DNA of 28,437 bases from CAZCAC01 sp964496575 (GTDB lineage: Bacteria > Planctomycetota > UBA1135 > GCA-002686595): the NCBI GenBank assembly GCA_964496575.1, contig CAZCAC010000113.1, positions 1-28,437 on the forward strand, in the 5' to 3' direction. Each line of letters starts with the position of its first letter. Position 1 is the first letter of the stretch. A program made the translations under genes and the position numbers. Shown here one piece after another: positions 22,130 through 28,437 of this stretch. The notes below the pieces were generated by a model. It made no database searches. It was not told where the DNA came from and was given only the letters and a program-made list of their open reading frames with translations.

Positions 22130-23494
22130 TCAAAGGGAGGCCACCTCCGAGATCCTCCGGAGGTCGATGCTCCCGTTCCAGCGCCGGGGCACCTCCTGCA
22201 CCGGGAGCGGGGGCAGCCCTTTCGCCCGGGAGAAGAGCAATCCCAGCTGACCCAGGAGGATCAGGAGCGGGATCACGTGCCCGGCGATCTCCTCCGTGGG
22301 GCTCCCCGGATGGGCCTGCATCAGCTCCTGGCAGATCTCGCCGGTGCTGCGCCGGCCGTCGATTCGCTCCAGGACGGCTCGCTTCATTGGATCGAGAGGG
22401 AGCGTCTTCACGCGCCCGCTGGAGAGGCGCAGCTCGACGCGTTCGAGCCCTTCGGCGACGATCGCCGCCGCGGCATCGCGACCGTAGCTGGTCGCGAAGT
22501 AGGGGACCATCTCGACGTCCGTCGCCGACGGCGCCGCCGCGGCACGCCTCGTGGCGTAGAAGGCGTGCATGCTGATCGAACCGCCGAGGATCTCCGCGAG
22601 GTGCCCGCCCCTCGCGGGAGGCAGCTGCGCGATCCGCTGCAGCAGCGCGGGATCGGTGAAGAAGAGCGCCGGCTCGTAGTCGAGGGGGCAGACCATGCCC
22701 AGCTCGTCGAAGAAGTTGGTGAAGCCGGCGAGGTGCAGCTCGCAGCTCTCCAGGAGCTGGTGGATGCCGGAGACGGTGAAGGGCCGGTCCTGGCCGTGGA
22801 GGTAGGTGTCGACCAGGTAGGCGTCGCTCTCCGGAGCGACGTAGTGTTCGACCACCTCCTTCGAGCCGGCGATCACCTGGTGCTCGGTGAGATCGACCAG
22901 CGCCCGCCGCGTCGCATCGACCCGCGCCGGCAGCTCCTCCTCCCCTCCGGTGGTCAGGAGCGACATCACTTCCTGCAGGAGGTAGGCGCTGCGCCGTCCG
23001 TACTTGCCGTAGAGCATCAGACCGATCCCACCGCCGTCGGTGAGCGCCCCGGCCAGCTGCGCCAGTCCCGCCGAGGGCTCCACCAGGTGATGGAGTACCC
23101 CGACGCAGTTGATGTAGTCGAAGAGGCCCAGATCGAGCTTCGACAGCTCCAGGATCGATCCGTGGACCCAGGTGATCGAGTCCAGGCCGCGCACCTCCGC
23201 TCGCTTGCGGGCGATCTCCATGCTCGCCCGGCACAGGTCCAGATAGACCAGCTCACAAGGCGTCTCGCGCAGCTGCTCCGCCAGGAAGATCAAGGCGTCT
23301 CCGGTGCCGCCGCCGGCGACCAGGATCCGCATCGGCTCGCGGAAGTCACGCCTGCCGCCGAAGCAGAAGTGATCGATCTTGGCGAGCCGGTCGACCTCGG
23401 AGGGGATCAGCCGGACCCGCTCGTGATCGGGGACCCGGACGGGAAACGGGTACTGCTCGTACTGCTCTCGGATCCGCTCGAGGGTTTCGCTCAT
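22130..23494 (-). CDS. SAM-dependent methyltransferase with C-terminal helical domain
   Basis: The ATG at 23494 (MSETLERIREQYEQYPFP) is preferred because AGGAG lies 6 bases before it. An ATG at 23512 overlaps the upstream stop as ATGA and is an alternative start adding MSAGDE. The protein is 454 residues. Residues 57-66 (ILVAGGGTGD) are motif I of class I methyltransferases, followed by LVYLDLCRASMEIA (motif II) and FDYINCVGVLHHL (motif IV region). The YEQYPFP opening is common in a family of stand-alone methyltransferases of unknown substrate. The last ~90 residues (KRAVLERIDGRRSTGEICQEL...) look like a winged-helix or PqqD-like peptide-binding module. The substrate is unknown. It is downstream of, and coupled to, the IMPACT-family gene. 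Confidence 0.85.
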   Translation of the reverse strand: MSETLERIREQYEQYPFPVRVPDHERVRLIPSEVDRLAKIDHFCFGGRRDFREPMRILVAGGGTGDALIFLAEQLRETPCELVYLDLCRASMEIARKRAEVRGLDSITWVHGSILELSKLDLGLFDYINCVGVLHHLVEPSAGLAQLAGALTDGGGIGLMLYGKYGRRSAYLLQEVMSLLTTGGEEELPARVDATRRALVDLTEHQVIAGSKEVVEHYVAPESDAYLVDTYLHGQDRPFTVSGIHQLLESCELHLAGFTNFFDELGMVCPLDYEPALFFTDPALLQRIAQLPPARGGHLAEILGGSISMHAFYATRRAAAAPSATDVEMVPYFATSYGRDAAAAIVAEGLERVELRLSSGRVKTLPLDPMKRAVLERIDGRRSTGEICQELMQAHPGSPTEEIAGHVIPLLILLGQLGLLFSRAKGLPPLPVQEVPRRWNGSIDLRRISEVASL

Positions 23495-23508
23495 CTCGTC
23501 TCCTGCGC

Positions 23509-24135
23509 TCATCTCGATTCGTGGGGTTCTGTCTCCCGCATCTCGACGCGTCCACCGCTGCGATCGCGCAGCTCCTGCGTGAACGACTCCAGCTCTCGTA
23601 CCGGAACCTCGAGCTCGAGGCGGACCGATTCGGCGTAGCCCGACGCGACCGGCGCGAGCCCGTAGGATGCCAGCGCTCCCTCCACGGCCCCGGAACACTC
23701 GTACGGAAAGGTGATGACGAGTCTCCGGGTGATCACGACCACCCGCCGCGCCACCCGATCGAGGGCGTGTCCGGCGGCGCCTCCGTAGGCTCGCATCAAG
23801 CCCCCGACTCCGAGCCTGGTCCCGCCGAACCACCGGGTGACCACCACGACCGTATCGGTCAGGCCGTGCCCCTCGATCTGCTGCAGGATCGGCCGTCCCG
23901 CCGAGCCGCCGGGCTCCCCGTCGTCGCTGAAGCGAAACCGGGCTGCCTCGCCGCCGAGGTGGTACGCCCAGCAGTGGTGCGAGGCGTCGTCGAGCTCACC
24001 TCGCACGCGGGCGACGAACGCCTCCGCGTCCTCCGGCGTGCTCGCCGGCGCGACGGTGGCGGTGAAGCGCGAGCCCTTGATTCGCTCGATCTCGCTCCGG
24101 TACTCGGAGGCCAGGGTATGGAACTCGTCCGCCAT
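23509..24135 (-). CDS. IMPACT/YigZ (UPF0029) family protein
   Basis: The 208-residue protein has the N-terminal UPF0029 domain signature DDGEPGGSAG at residues 71-80, followed by VVVTRWFGGTRLGVGGLMRAYGGAA. A C-terminal ferredoxin-like DUF1949 domain fits ITFPYECSGAVEGALASYGL. E. coli YigZ and eukaryotic IMPACT belong here; links to translation regulation exist for IMPACT but the bacterial role is not settled. The TGA stop at 23509-23511 overlaps an ATG of the methyltransferase frame (ATGA), so the two genes are probably co-expressed. Confidence 0.93.
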   Translation of the reverse strand: MADEFHTLASEYRSEIERIKGSRFTATVAPASTPEDAEAFVARVRGELDDASHHCWAYHLGGEAARFRFSDDGEPGGSAGRPILQQIEGHGLTDTVVVVTRWFGGTRLGVGGLMRAYGGAAGHALDRVARRVVVITRRLVITFPYECSGAVEGALASYGLAPVASGYAESVRLELEVPVRELESFTQELRDRSGGRVEMRETEPHESR

Positions 24136-24186
24136 TCGGTCACCGGAGGTGTGATCGCCTCCGCGAGTCAGGATAGCGGGTGGAGA

Positions 24187-24205
24187 GGGGCAGCGGTACT
24201 GCCCC
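24187..24205. terminator. Hairpin between the lipoprotein and IMPACT genes
   Basis: GGGGCAG-CGGTA-CTGCCCC is a perfect 7 bp stem about 30 bases beyond the lipoprotein gene's stop on the minus strand. There is no T-tract, so its terminator role is tentative. Confidence 0.4.
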
Positions 24206-24234
24206 TTCCCGGCACTCTCAGCCGCTGGACTCCC

Positions 24235-26142
24235 TCACTGGAAGGTGAAATAGCGCACCACGAGGTCCAGAGCGTCGGAGTCTCCGCTGAGGTTGGAGCC
24301 GATGATCGTCTCGTCGAAGACGTACGCCCCGGAGGGGCCGACGCCGTCCGGCTCCGATTCCACCGCGGCGCGCGGGAGAGAGTTGAGGGCGCCCATCAGG
24401 AACGACCCCCCGCTGGTGAGGTCGCTCCGGACCAGGAGGATGTCATCGCTGTCGCCGTTGCCGTTCAGGTCCCGGCCGTCGTCCTCCTCGTCGACCCGGT
24501 AGAAGCCCCAGCCGTTCGCCAGGGAGATCCCGGCCTCGTCGGGCACGACCGCACGGGCGAAGCCGGGGAAGCTCAGCCGCCGACTCGCGCCGGCGGGCAG
24601 ATCGGCGAAGGTGGGAACGCTGTCGAGCTGATCGCCGTCGCCGTTCAGGTCGGCGGAGTTCGAGCCCTCCGAGAAGGCGATGCCCAGGCGCGTGCGCCCG
24701 GGTAGCTCGCTCATCCAGGTCGCCGTCGCCCACGCCGTGTTGCCACCGGTGCCGTGGTCGAAGATCCAGGTGGGGGTGGTGTCCTGGGGGTCGATCCACG
24801 CGAGGAGATCGCGGTCGGTGCCCGATGCACCGTCGTGATCGCGGTCGTCGGCCTCCTCGTCGCACTGGATCACGAAGGCCCCGTCGAGCTCGGCCACGGC
24901 CATCGCCGACCCGGGCAGGCTGGTGTCGAGGGCGAGGAGCATCGAGGTCGTGTTGACCGGTCCGTTGCCGTTGTTGCGGAACCAGCGCAGGACCCGGTCG
25001 AGCTGATCGAGGTCGCCGTTCAGCGAGCAGTTTCCCTCGTCGGCCTCGATGCTGATCGTCGCCACCGCGTCACCGACGATCAGGATGCGGTCGCTGCCGA
25101 CCACGCCGGTGTTGATCGGCGGGTCGACGACCGGGTCGGTGTCCCAGGCGTTGAACTCGATGACGTGCAGCACCCGGTCGCTCTCGTCGGTGTCGTCGGA
25201 GCAGCCGGCCACCTGCCACGAGGCGGGCAAGACGTTGCCGTCGAAGAGGTTCAGCTTCCGTCCTTCCCCGGTCTCGTCGACCAGGAACCCGATCAGCCAG
25301 TCGCCGCCGCTGTAGCTCGCGCGGTAGGGGGAGTCGGTTCCGGAGATCGCCAGGCCGGTGCTGCGCAGGGTGCGGTCGTAGCTGATGGAAGCCGCGGAAC
25401 CGGTGCCGTCGAGCAGCGCCAGCACCGTATCGGTGCTGTCGAGGTCGTCGTTGAGACTGCGCACCTCGGTCGCCTCGTCCAGCGCGAGGAAGACCATCCC
25501 ATCGTCCACTCCGATCAACCGCGGCGAGAGCCCGCCGTTCAGGTCGCGGGTGAGGACCGGTCGCCCCACGCCGGGGGTTCCGGAGTCGATGGCGAAGAGG
25601 CTCGATTCCTCCGAGCCGGCCGGCGTCTCGTCGGAGGCGTAGAACAACGTGCCGGAGACGGTGACCATCGCCGGGTCGCTGTTGCGGTCGAGGGTGTCGA
25701 CCAGGGTCACCGTGCCGAGCTCCGAGCTGTAGCGCACGAGGACCAGCTCGACGGGATCGATCGTTCCGCCCCAGTCGCGACCGTCGAAGACCTCGTCCAC
25801 CACCAGGTAGAGGTCGTCACCCTGCCAGGCCATTTCGATCGCCGCCACGCCGAGGTTCAGCTGGGTCTTGTCCGCGGTGTTCACCACGATCGCGACCTGG
25901 TCGACGATCCCGCCGTCACCGTTCAGATCCTGACCACCGCTGGACGCCTCGTCGGCGAGGAAGGCGACCCAGTCGCCGGAGATCACCAGGGGGGCGCCGG
26001 AGGCGACACCGTACTGCGTGGTGCTCACCAGAAAGGCGGTGCTCCCGCCTCCGCCGCCGCCGCCACTGCACGAGGCGAAGGCGAAGAGGGTGACGAGGAC
26101 GGGGAGCGAGCGGACCGACCGGGAGGTGGGGATGGAGAGCAT
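24235..26142 (-). CDS. Asp-rich lipoprotein with Gly tract, propeller-like
   Basis: The 635-residue protein has a lipoprotein signal ending FAFASC (C25), followed directly by a seven-glycine linker. Such a run after the lipid cysteine often precedes surface-exposed lipoproteins. The body carries recurring calcium-loop-like motifs with a common pattern D-x-N-G-D-x-D-x-x-D: DLNGDGGIVDQV, SLNGDLDQLDRV, DLNGDGDQLDSV, DLNGNGDSDDIL and SGDSDALDLV. Each is followed by a hydrophobic strand, consistent with a beta-propeller whose blades end in metal loops. I do not recognise a named family or an enzymatic motif. It is a single-gene unit on the minus strand with a perfect palindrome about 33 bases upstream of the start. 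Confidence 0.82.
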   Translation of the reverse strand: MLSIPTSRSVRSLPVLVTLFAFASCSGGGGGGGSTAFLVSTTQYGVASGAPLVISGDWVAFLADEASSGGQDLNGDGGIVDQVAIVVNTADKTQLNLGVAAIEMAWQGDDLYLVVDEVFDGRDWGGTIDPVELVLVRYSSELGTVTLVDTLDRNSDPAMVTVSGTLFYASDETPAGSEESSLFAIDSGTPGVGRPVLTRDLNGGLSPRLIGVDDGMVFLALDEATEVRSLNDDLDSTDTVLALLDGTGSAASISYDRTLRSTGLAISGTDSPYRASYSGGDWLIGFLVDETGEGRKLNLFDGNVLPASWQVAGCSDDTDESDRVLHVIEFNAWDTDPVVDPPINTGVVGSDRILIVGDAVATISIEADEGNCSLNGDLDQLDRVLRWFRNNGNGPVNTTSMLLALDTSLPGSAMAVAELDGAFVIQCDEEADDRDHDGASGTDRDLLAWIDPQDTTPTWIFDHGTGGNTAWATATWMSELPGRTRLGIAFSEGSNSADLNGDGDQLDSVPTFADLPAGASRRLSFPGFARAVVPDEAGISLANGWGFYRVDEEDDGRDLNGNGDSDDILLVRSDLTSGGSFLMGALNSLPRAAVESEPDGVGPSGAYVFDETIIGSNLSGDSDALDLVVRYFTFQ

Positions 26143-26174
26143 GGGAATCCAGGGGGGAGAGGGCAGAGCCGGGG

Positions 26175-26190
26175 CCGCGGTGCACCGCGG
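26175..26190. promoter_or_regulatory. 16 bp perfect palindrome upstream of the lipoprotein gene
   Basis: CCGCGGTGCACCGCGG is its own reverse complement. It lies 33-48 bases upstream of the lipoprotein start codon, a position that would suit an operator, but such G/C palindromes can arise by chance in this composition. Confidence 0.3.
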
Positions 26191-26253
26191 GGAGGTCCGG
26201 CCGTGATTTGGCCCGATACTTTGGGCTGCACTCCGGCCCGATACAACCCACCA

Positions 26254-26277
26254 CGCCCCGAGGTCTTGCCCGGGGCG
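26254..26277. terminator. Hairpin after the DUF1080 gene
   Basis: CGCCCCG (26254-26260) and CGGGGCG (26271-26277) form a 7 bp stem with a 10-base loop, 17 bases beyond the DUF1080 stop on the minus strand. There is no T-tract. Confidence 0.35.
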
Positions 26278-26293
26278 CGCTCGGGGGCCCGGA

Positions 26294-28063
26294 TCAGGGC
26301 TCGGGGTCGCTCAGGAGCTCGATGTCGCGCAGCATGAACCGACCCTGGCCGAGCTGGAGGAAGGAGATCGTATCCGTGCTCGATCCCGCCGGTCCCCGCG
26401 CCTCCGCGGCGAGCCGCCCCCCGACCAGGACCGTGACCCGTCCGCCGTCGAGGCAGAGGGAGAGGTCGTTCCACTCGCCGGCCTTGTAGCTCTTCGCATT
26501 GGCGGGCACGACCCTCCAGGAGGTACCGGTGCGGACCAGGACATCCTCGGTCGCCGTGGCGAGTCGCGTCGCCTCGCTGCTGCGCAGGCCGATCTGGAGA
26601 CCGCCCCTGTCCTCGACCCGGAAGCGACAGCGCAGGGTCGCGTCGCCGCTCTCGTGGAGGGGGCCGGCGAGGCGCAGGCAGCCATTCGTTCCGCCCTGGG
26701 GCATCGCGATCAGCACACCGTCCTCGACCTGGACACCCCCGCTCTCCACGGACCAGCCCGCGGTCGTGCGGCCGTCGAAGAGCGGCAGCCACTTTCGCCG
26801 CCCGAGATCCCACAACCGGGGCCGGCCCCAGCGGACGCGCGTGTTGTTCCCCGAGTGGACCTGCAGCCCGAATACTCCCTCGATGTCGGCGGTGTCGAAG
26901 TAGTCGGTGGTCGGCACGCCGTCGATCGAGGCCTTGATCCACGGGCCGACGCACTCGATGCGGTAGCGGTTCCACTCCCCGGGACGGAACGCCGCGCGCC
27001 CGGCGGGGTTGTGCTCGAGGTTCTGCAGCCAGCCGCGCCGCGCCTCGTCGTAGAGCCCGCCCGACCACGCGCGGTCGGAGCTGTCGATCTCGATCTGGTA
27101 TCCAAAGAGGCGTCCATTCTCCCGCTGGTGGCTGCGGATCTGGATCCCCGAGTTGCCGGGCAGCTCGGGCTTGACGTCCACCTCGAAGATGAAGTCGCCG
27201 TAGCTCTTTTCGGTCACCAGGAACGATTGCCCGCCGCCGTCGACCTCGCCGAGGATCGCATCCCCGTCGGCGACGTAGCGGGCGTCGCCCAGCTCTCGCC
27301 AGCCACGCAGCGACTCCCCGTTGTAGATCGGGACCTCGGGGCCCGCACCCGAGGGCAGCTCGCGCAGCTTGAGATCGCGGAACCACACCTCGCCGCCATG
27401 ATCCTGCAGCAGGATGTGGCCGGGATCGGGGTGGAGGAAGTGGGTGTCCTTGCCGAACTTGCTCTTCTCGACCGCTTTCTTCCAGCGCTCGCTTCCGGGC
27501 ACCGCGTGCACGACGCGGGTCCCGTTGAGCCAGTGCTCGAGCCGATCTTCCCGGACGACGATCCGCGAGTGGTTGAACTCGCCGGCGGGGCGCAGCGTCT
27601 TCTCGCCGGGGGGGAAGACGTCGTAGAGCGCGCCGACGGCGTGCTCGGGGTTGTTTGCCTCCCTGGTGCCGGCGTCGTCGAGGATCTGGTATTCGGGCCC
27701 GAGCGCTCCCGGGCGGTTGCGCTTCGGATCCTCGACCGCACGGTACTTGACCCCGCTGTTGACGCCTTTCGCCACCTTCCATTCGAACTCCAGCTCGAAC
27801 TGGTCGAAGGTCGCCTCGGTGACGATGTCGCCACCGCCGCCCTTCGGCTGGTGGTGCAGACAGCCGTCCTCGACGTCCCAGCCCTTCGCGGGAAAGCTCT
27901 CCGCCTCGAACCCTCGCCAGCCGCGAGTCGTCGCGCCGTCGAAGAGCAGCTGCCAGCCAGCGTCGCGTTCCAGTCGGCTGAGGGTGTTGGGGGCCTCGTT
28001 CTGGGGCGAGGTCACAGAGGGGGCGAGGAGGAGAGGGATCAGCGTGTAGAGGGGAGCGTTCAT
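26294..28063 (-). CDS. Secreted protein with three tandem DUF1080 domains
   Basis: The 589-residue protein starts with a short signal peptide (MNAPLYTLIPLLLAPSVTS). Three concanavalin-like DUF1080 (3-keto-disaccharide hydrolase) units follow. Each opens with a fingerprint: LLFDGATTRGW near residue 38, IYNGESLRGW near 241 and LFDGRTTAGW near 424. Each continues with an ED/DG strand and a GQ/GGG-type loop. The first two keep long conserved stretches (FELEFEWKVAKGVNSGVKYR, FIFEVDVKPELPGNSGIQIR with GEWNRYRIECVG); the third is more divergent and may be only structural. DUF1080 proteins are abundant in planctomycetes and act on carbohydrates outside the cytoplasm. The substrate here is unknown. 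The gene is divergent from the GxxExxR gene. Confidence 0.9.
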   Translation of the reverse strand: MNAPLYTLIPLLLAPSVTSPQNEAPNTLSRLERDAGWQLLFDGATTRGWRGFEAESFPAKGWDVEDGCLHHQPKGGGGDIVTEATFDQFELEFEWKVAKGVNSGVKYRAVEDPKRNRPGALGPEYQILDDAGTREANNPEHAVGALYDVFPPGEKTLRPAGEFNHSRIVVREDRLEHWLNGTRVVHAVPGSERWKKAVEKSKFGKDTHFLHPDPGHILLQDHGGEVWFRDLKLRELPSGAGPEVPIYNGESLRGWRELGDARYVADGDAILGEVDGGGQSFLVTEKSYGDFIFEVDVKPELPGNSGIQIRSHQRENGRLFGYQIEIDSSDRAWSGGLYDEARRGWLQNLEHNPAGRAAFRPGEWNRYRIECVGPWIKASIDGVPTTDYFDTADIEGVFGLQVHSGNNTRVRWGRPRLWDLGRRKWLPLFDGRTTAGWSVESGGVQVEDGVLIAMPQGGTNGCLRLAGPLHESGDATLRCRFRVEDRGGLQIGLRSSEATRLATATEDVLVRTGTSWRVVPANAKSYKAGEWNDLSLCLDGGRVTVLVGGRLAAEARGPAGSSTDTISFLQLGQGRFMLRDIELLSDPEP

Positions 28064-28149
28064 GGGGAGATCGTACCTCGGCGGGGGAGGGAATTCCCAG
28101 TCACGGCGTGACCGGGTTCCTTCTCGACCGTCTACCGAATCGGGGGGCG

Positions 28150-28437
28150 ATGATGGACGAGCGAGACCGGCTGACCGAGGTGATCATCGGGGCAGCTATC
28201 GAGGCGCATCGAGAGCTGGGCCCGGGGCTACTCGAGTCCGCCTACGAGGCGTGTCTGGCGCACGAACTACGGCAACGAGGCTTGGAGGTCGAAAGGCAGA
28301 AGATCTTGCCCGTGACCTACAAGGGCATTCGCATCGAGTCCGGCTTCCGGATCGACTTGCTCATTGAGAAACAGGTGATCGTCCCCCGGTGTCAGGGTAG
28401 TTGTCGCCTGACTAACCCCGGACCGTCGGCTGCCCAG
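28150..28437 (+). CDS. GxxExxR-family protein, 3' part replaced or cut
   Basis: From ATG 28150 (or the adjacent ATG 28153) the frame reads MMDERDRLTEVIIGAAIEAH, then GPGLLESAYEACLAHEL, VERQKILPVTYKGIRI and FRIDLLIEKQVIV, the start of a GxxExxR protein with its signature G-x-x-E-x-x-Y/R segment. Family members continue with an ELK motif (the second half of a PD-(D/E)xK-like site) immediately after VIV. Here the frame instead reads PRCQGSCRLTNPGPSAAQ from about 28384, which is unlike the family, and stays open to the window end. Either a mobile element or a rearrangement joined here, or the break is an assembly junction. The protein is therefore predicted to be inactive or truncated. Confidence 0.78.
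   Translation, partial: MMDERDRLTEVIIGAAIEAHRELGPGLLESAYEACLAHELRQRGLEVERQKILPVTYKGIRIESGFRIDLLIEKQVIVPRCQGSCRLTNPGPSAAQ

Noticed and set aside
24754..26337. 527-codon plus-strand open frame over the Asp-rich lipoprotein
   Set aside because: Antisense shadow; the minus-strand gene has a lipoprotein signal and repeated acidic loops.
26654..28111. 485-codon plus-strand open frame over the DUF1080 gene
   Set aside because: Antisense shadow of three recognised DUF1080 domains.

Overview
The window is GC-rich and densely coded, mostly in long genes with strongly G/C-biased third positions. The gene content points to a planctomycete: a DUF1080 protein, an HzsA-like cytochrome fused to a SUMF1 domain, a sulfatase-like lipoprotein, FG-GAP proteins with a characteristic C-terminal domain ending IVIRFVP, an Asp-rich lipoprotein and a dissimilatory-type sat. 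This is inferred from families, not from a marker gene. No rRNA, tRNA, CRISPR array or recognisable transposase was seen.

Layout. (1) 1-4920: two exported proteins in one transcription unit, a large propeller-like protein cut by the window start and an FG-GAP protein. Codon composition changes inside the FG-GAP gene near 4465. (2) 4921-6711: a DUF4143 AAA ATPase gene between two direct copies of a ~300 bp segment that holds the 3' end of the FG-GAP gene and the 3' end of the convergent DeoR regulator gene. The copies are about 95% identical without indels, so this looks like an insertion or rearrangement with target duplication. Two palindromes precede the ATPase gene, which appears leaderless. 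(3) 6712-12199: a catabolic cluster. A DRE-TIM aldolase and a DeoR regulator are transcribed leftward. A VOC protein, DhaK, DhaL, an LsrF-type thiolase/aldolase and a cupin lipoprotein are transcribed rightward. The simplest reading is uptake or modification of a sugar-like compound, phosphorylation by a DhaKL kinase, and LsrF-type cleavage to a triose phosphate and an acyl product, under DeoR control. The substrate is unknown. (4) 12279-16307: a 1342-residue exported protein with HzsA-like and c-heme regions and a SUMF1 domain.

(5) 16386-18978: a RidA/chorismatase-like protein, then sat with its own promoter, a structured leader and a strong terminator. (6) 18981-19377: a 137 bp inverted repeat around a 123 bp centre, built from CACGGAG/CACAGAG words. 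(7) 19411-24135: a sulfatase-like lipoprotein with a probable Thr nucleophile, a PGPGW membrane protein overlapping ytoQ, and an IMPACT-family gene coupled to a two-domain methyltransferase gene. (8) 24235-28063: an Asp-rich Gly-tract lipoprotein and a triple-DUF1080 protein. (9) 28150-end: a GxxExxR gene whose family homology stops abruptly before its ELK motif, close to the window end.

The most unusual items are the DhaKL-LsrF-aldolase cluster, the DUF4143 gene flanked by duplicated convergent gene ends, the tandem palindromes before it, the large inverted repeat, and the probable loss of catalytic residues in the sulfatase and SUMF1 domains.
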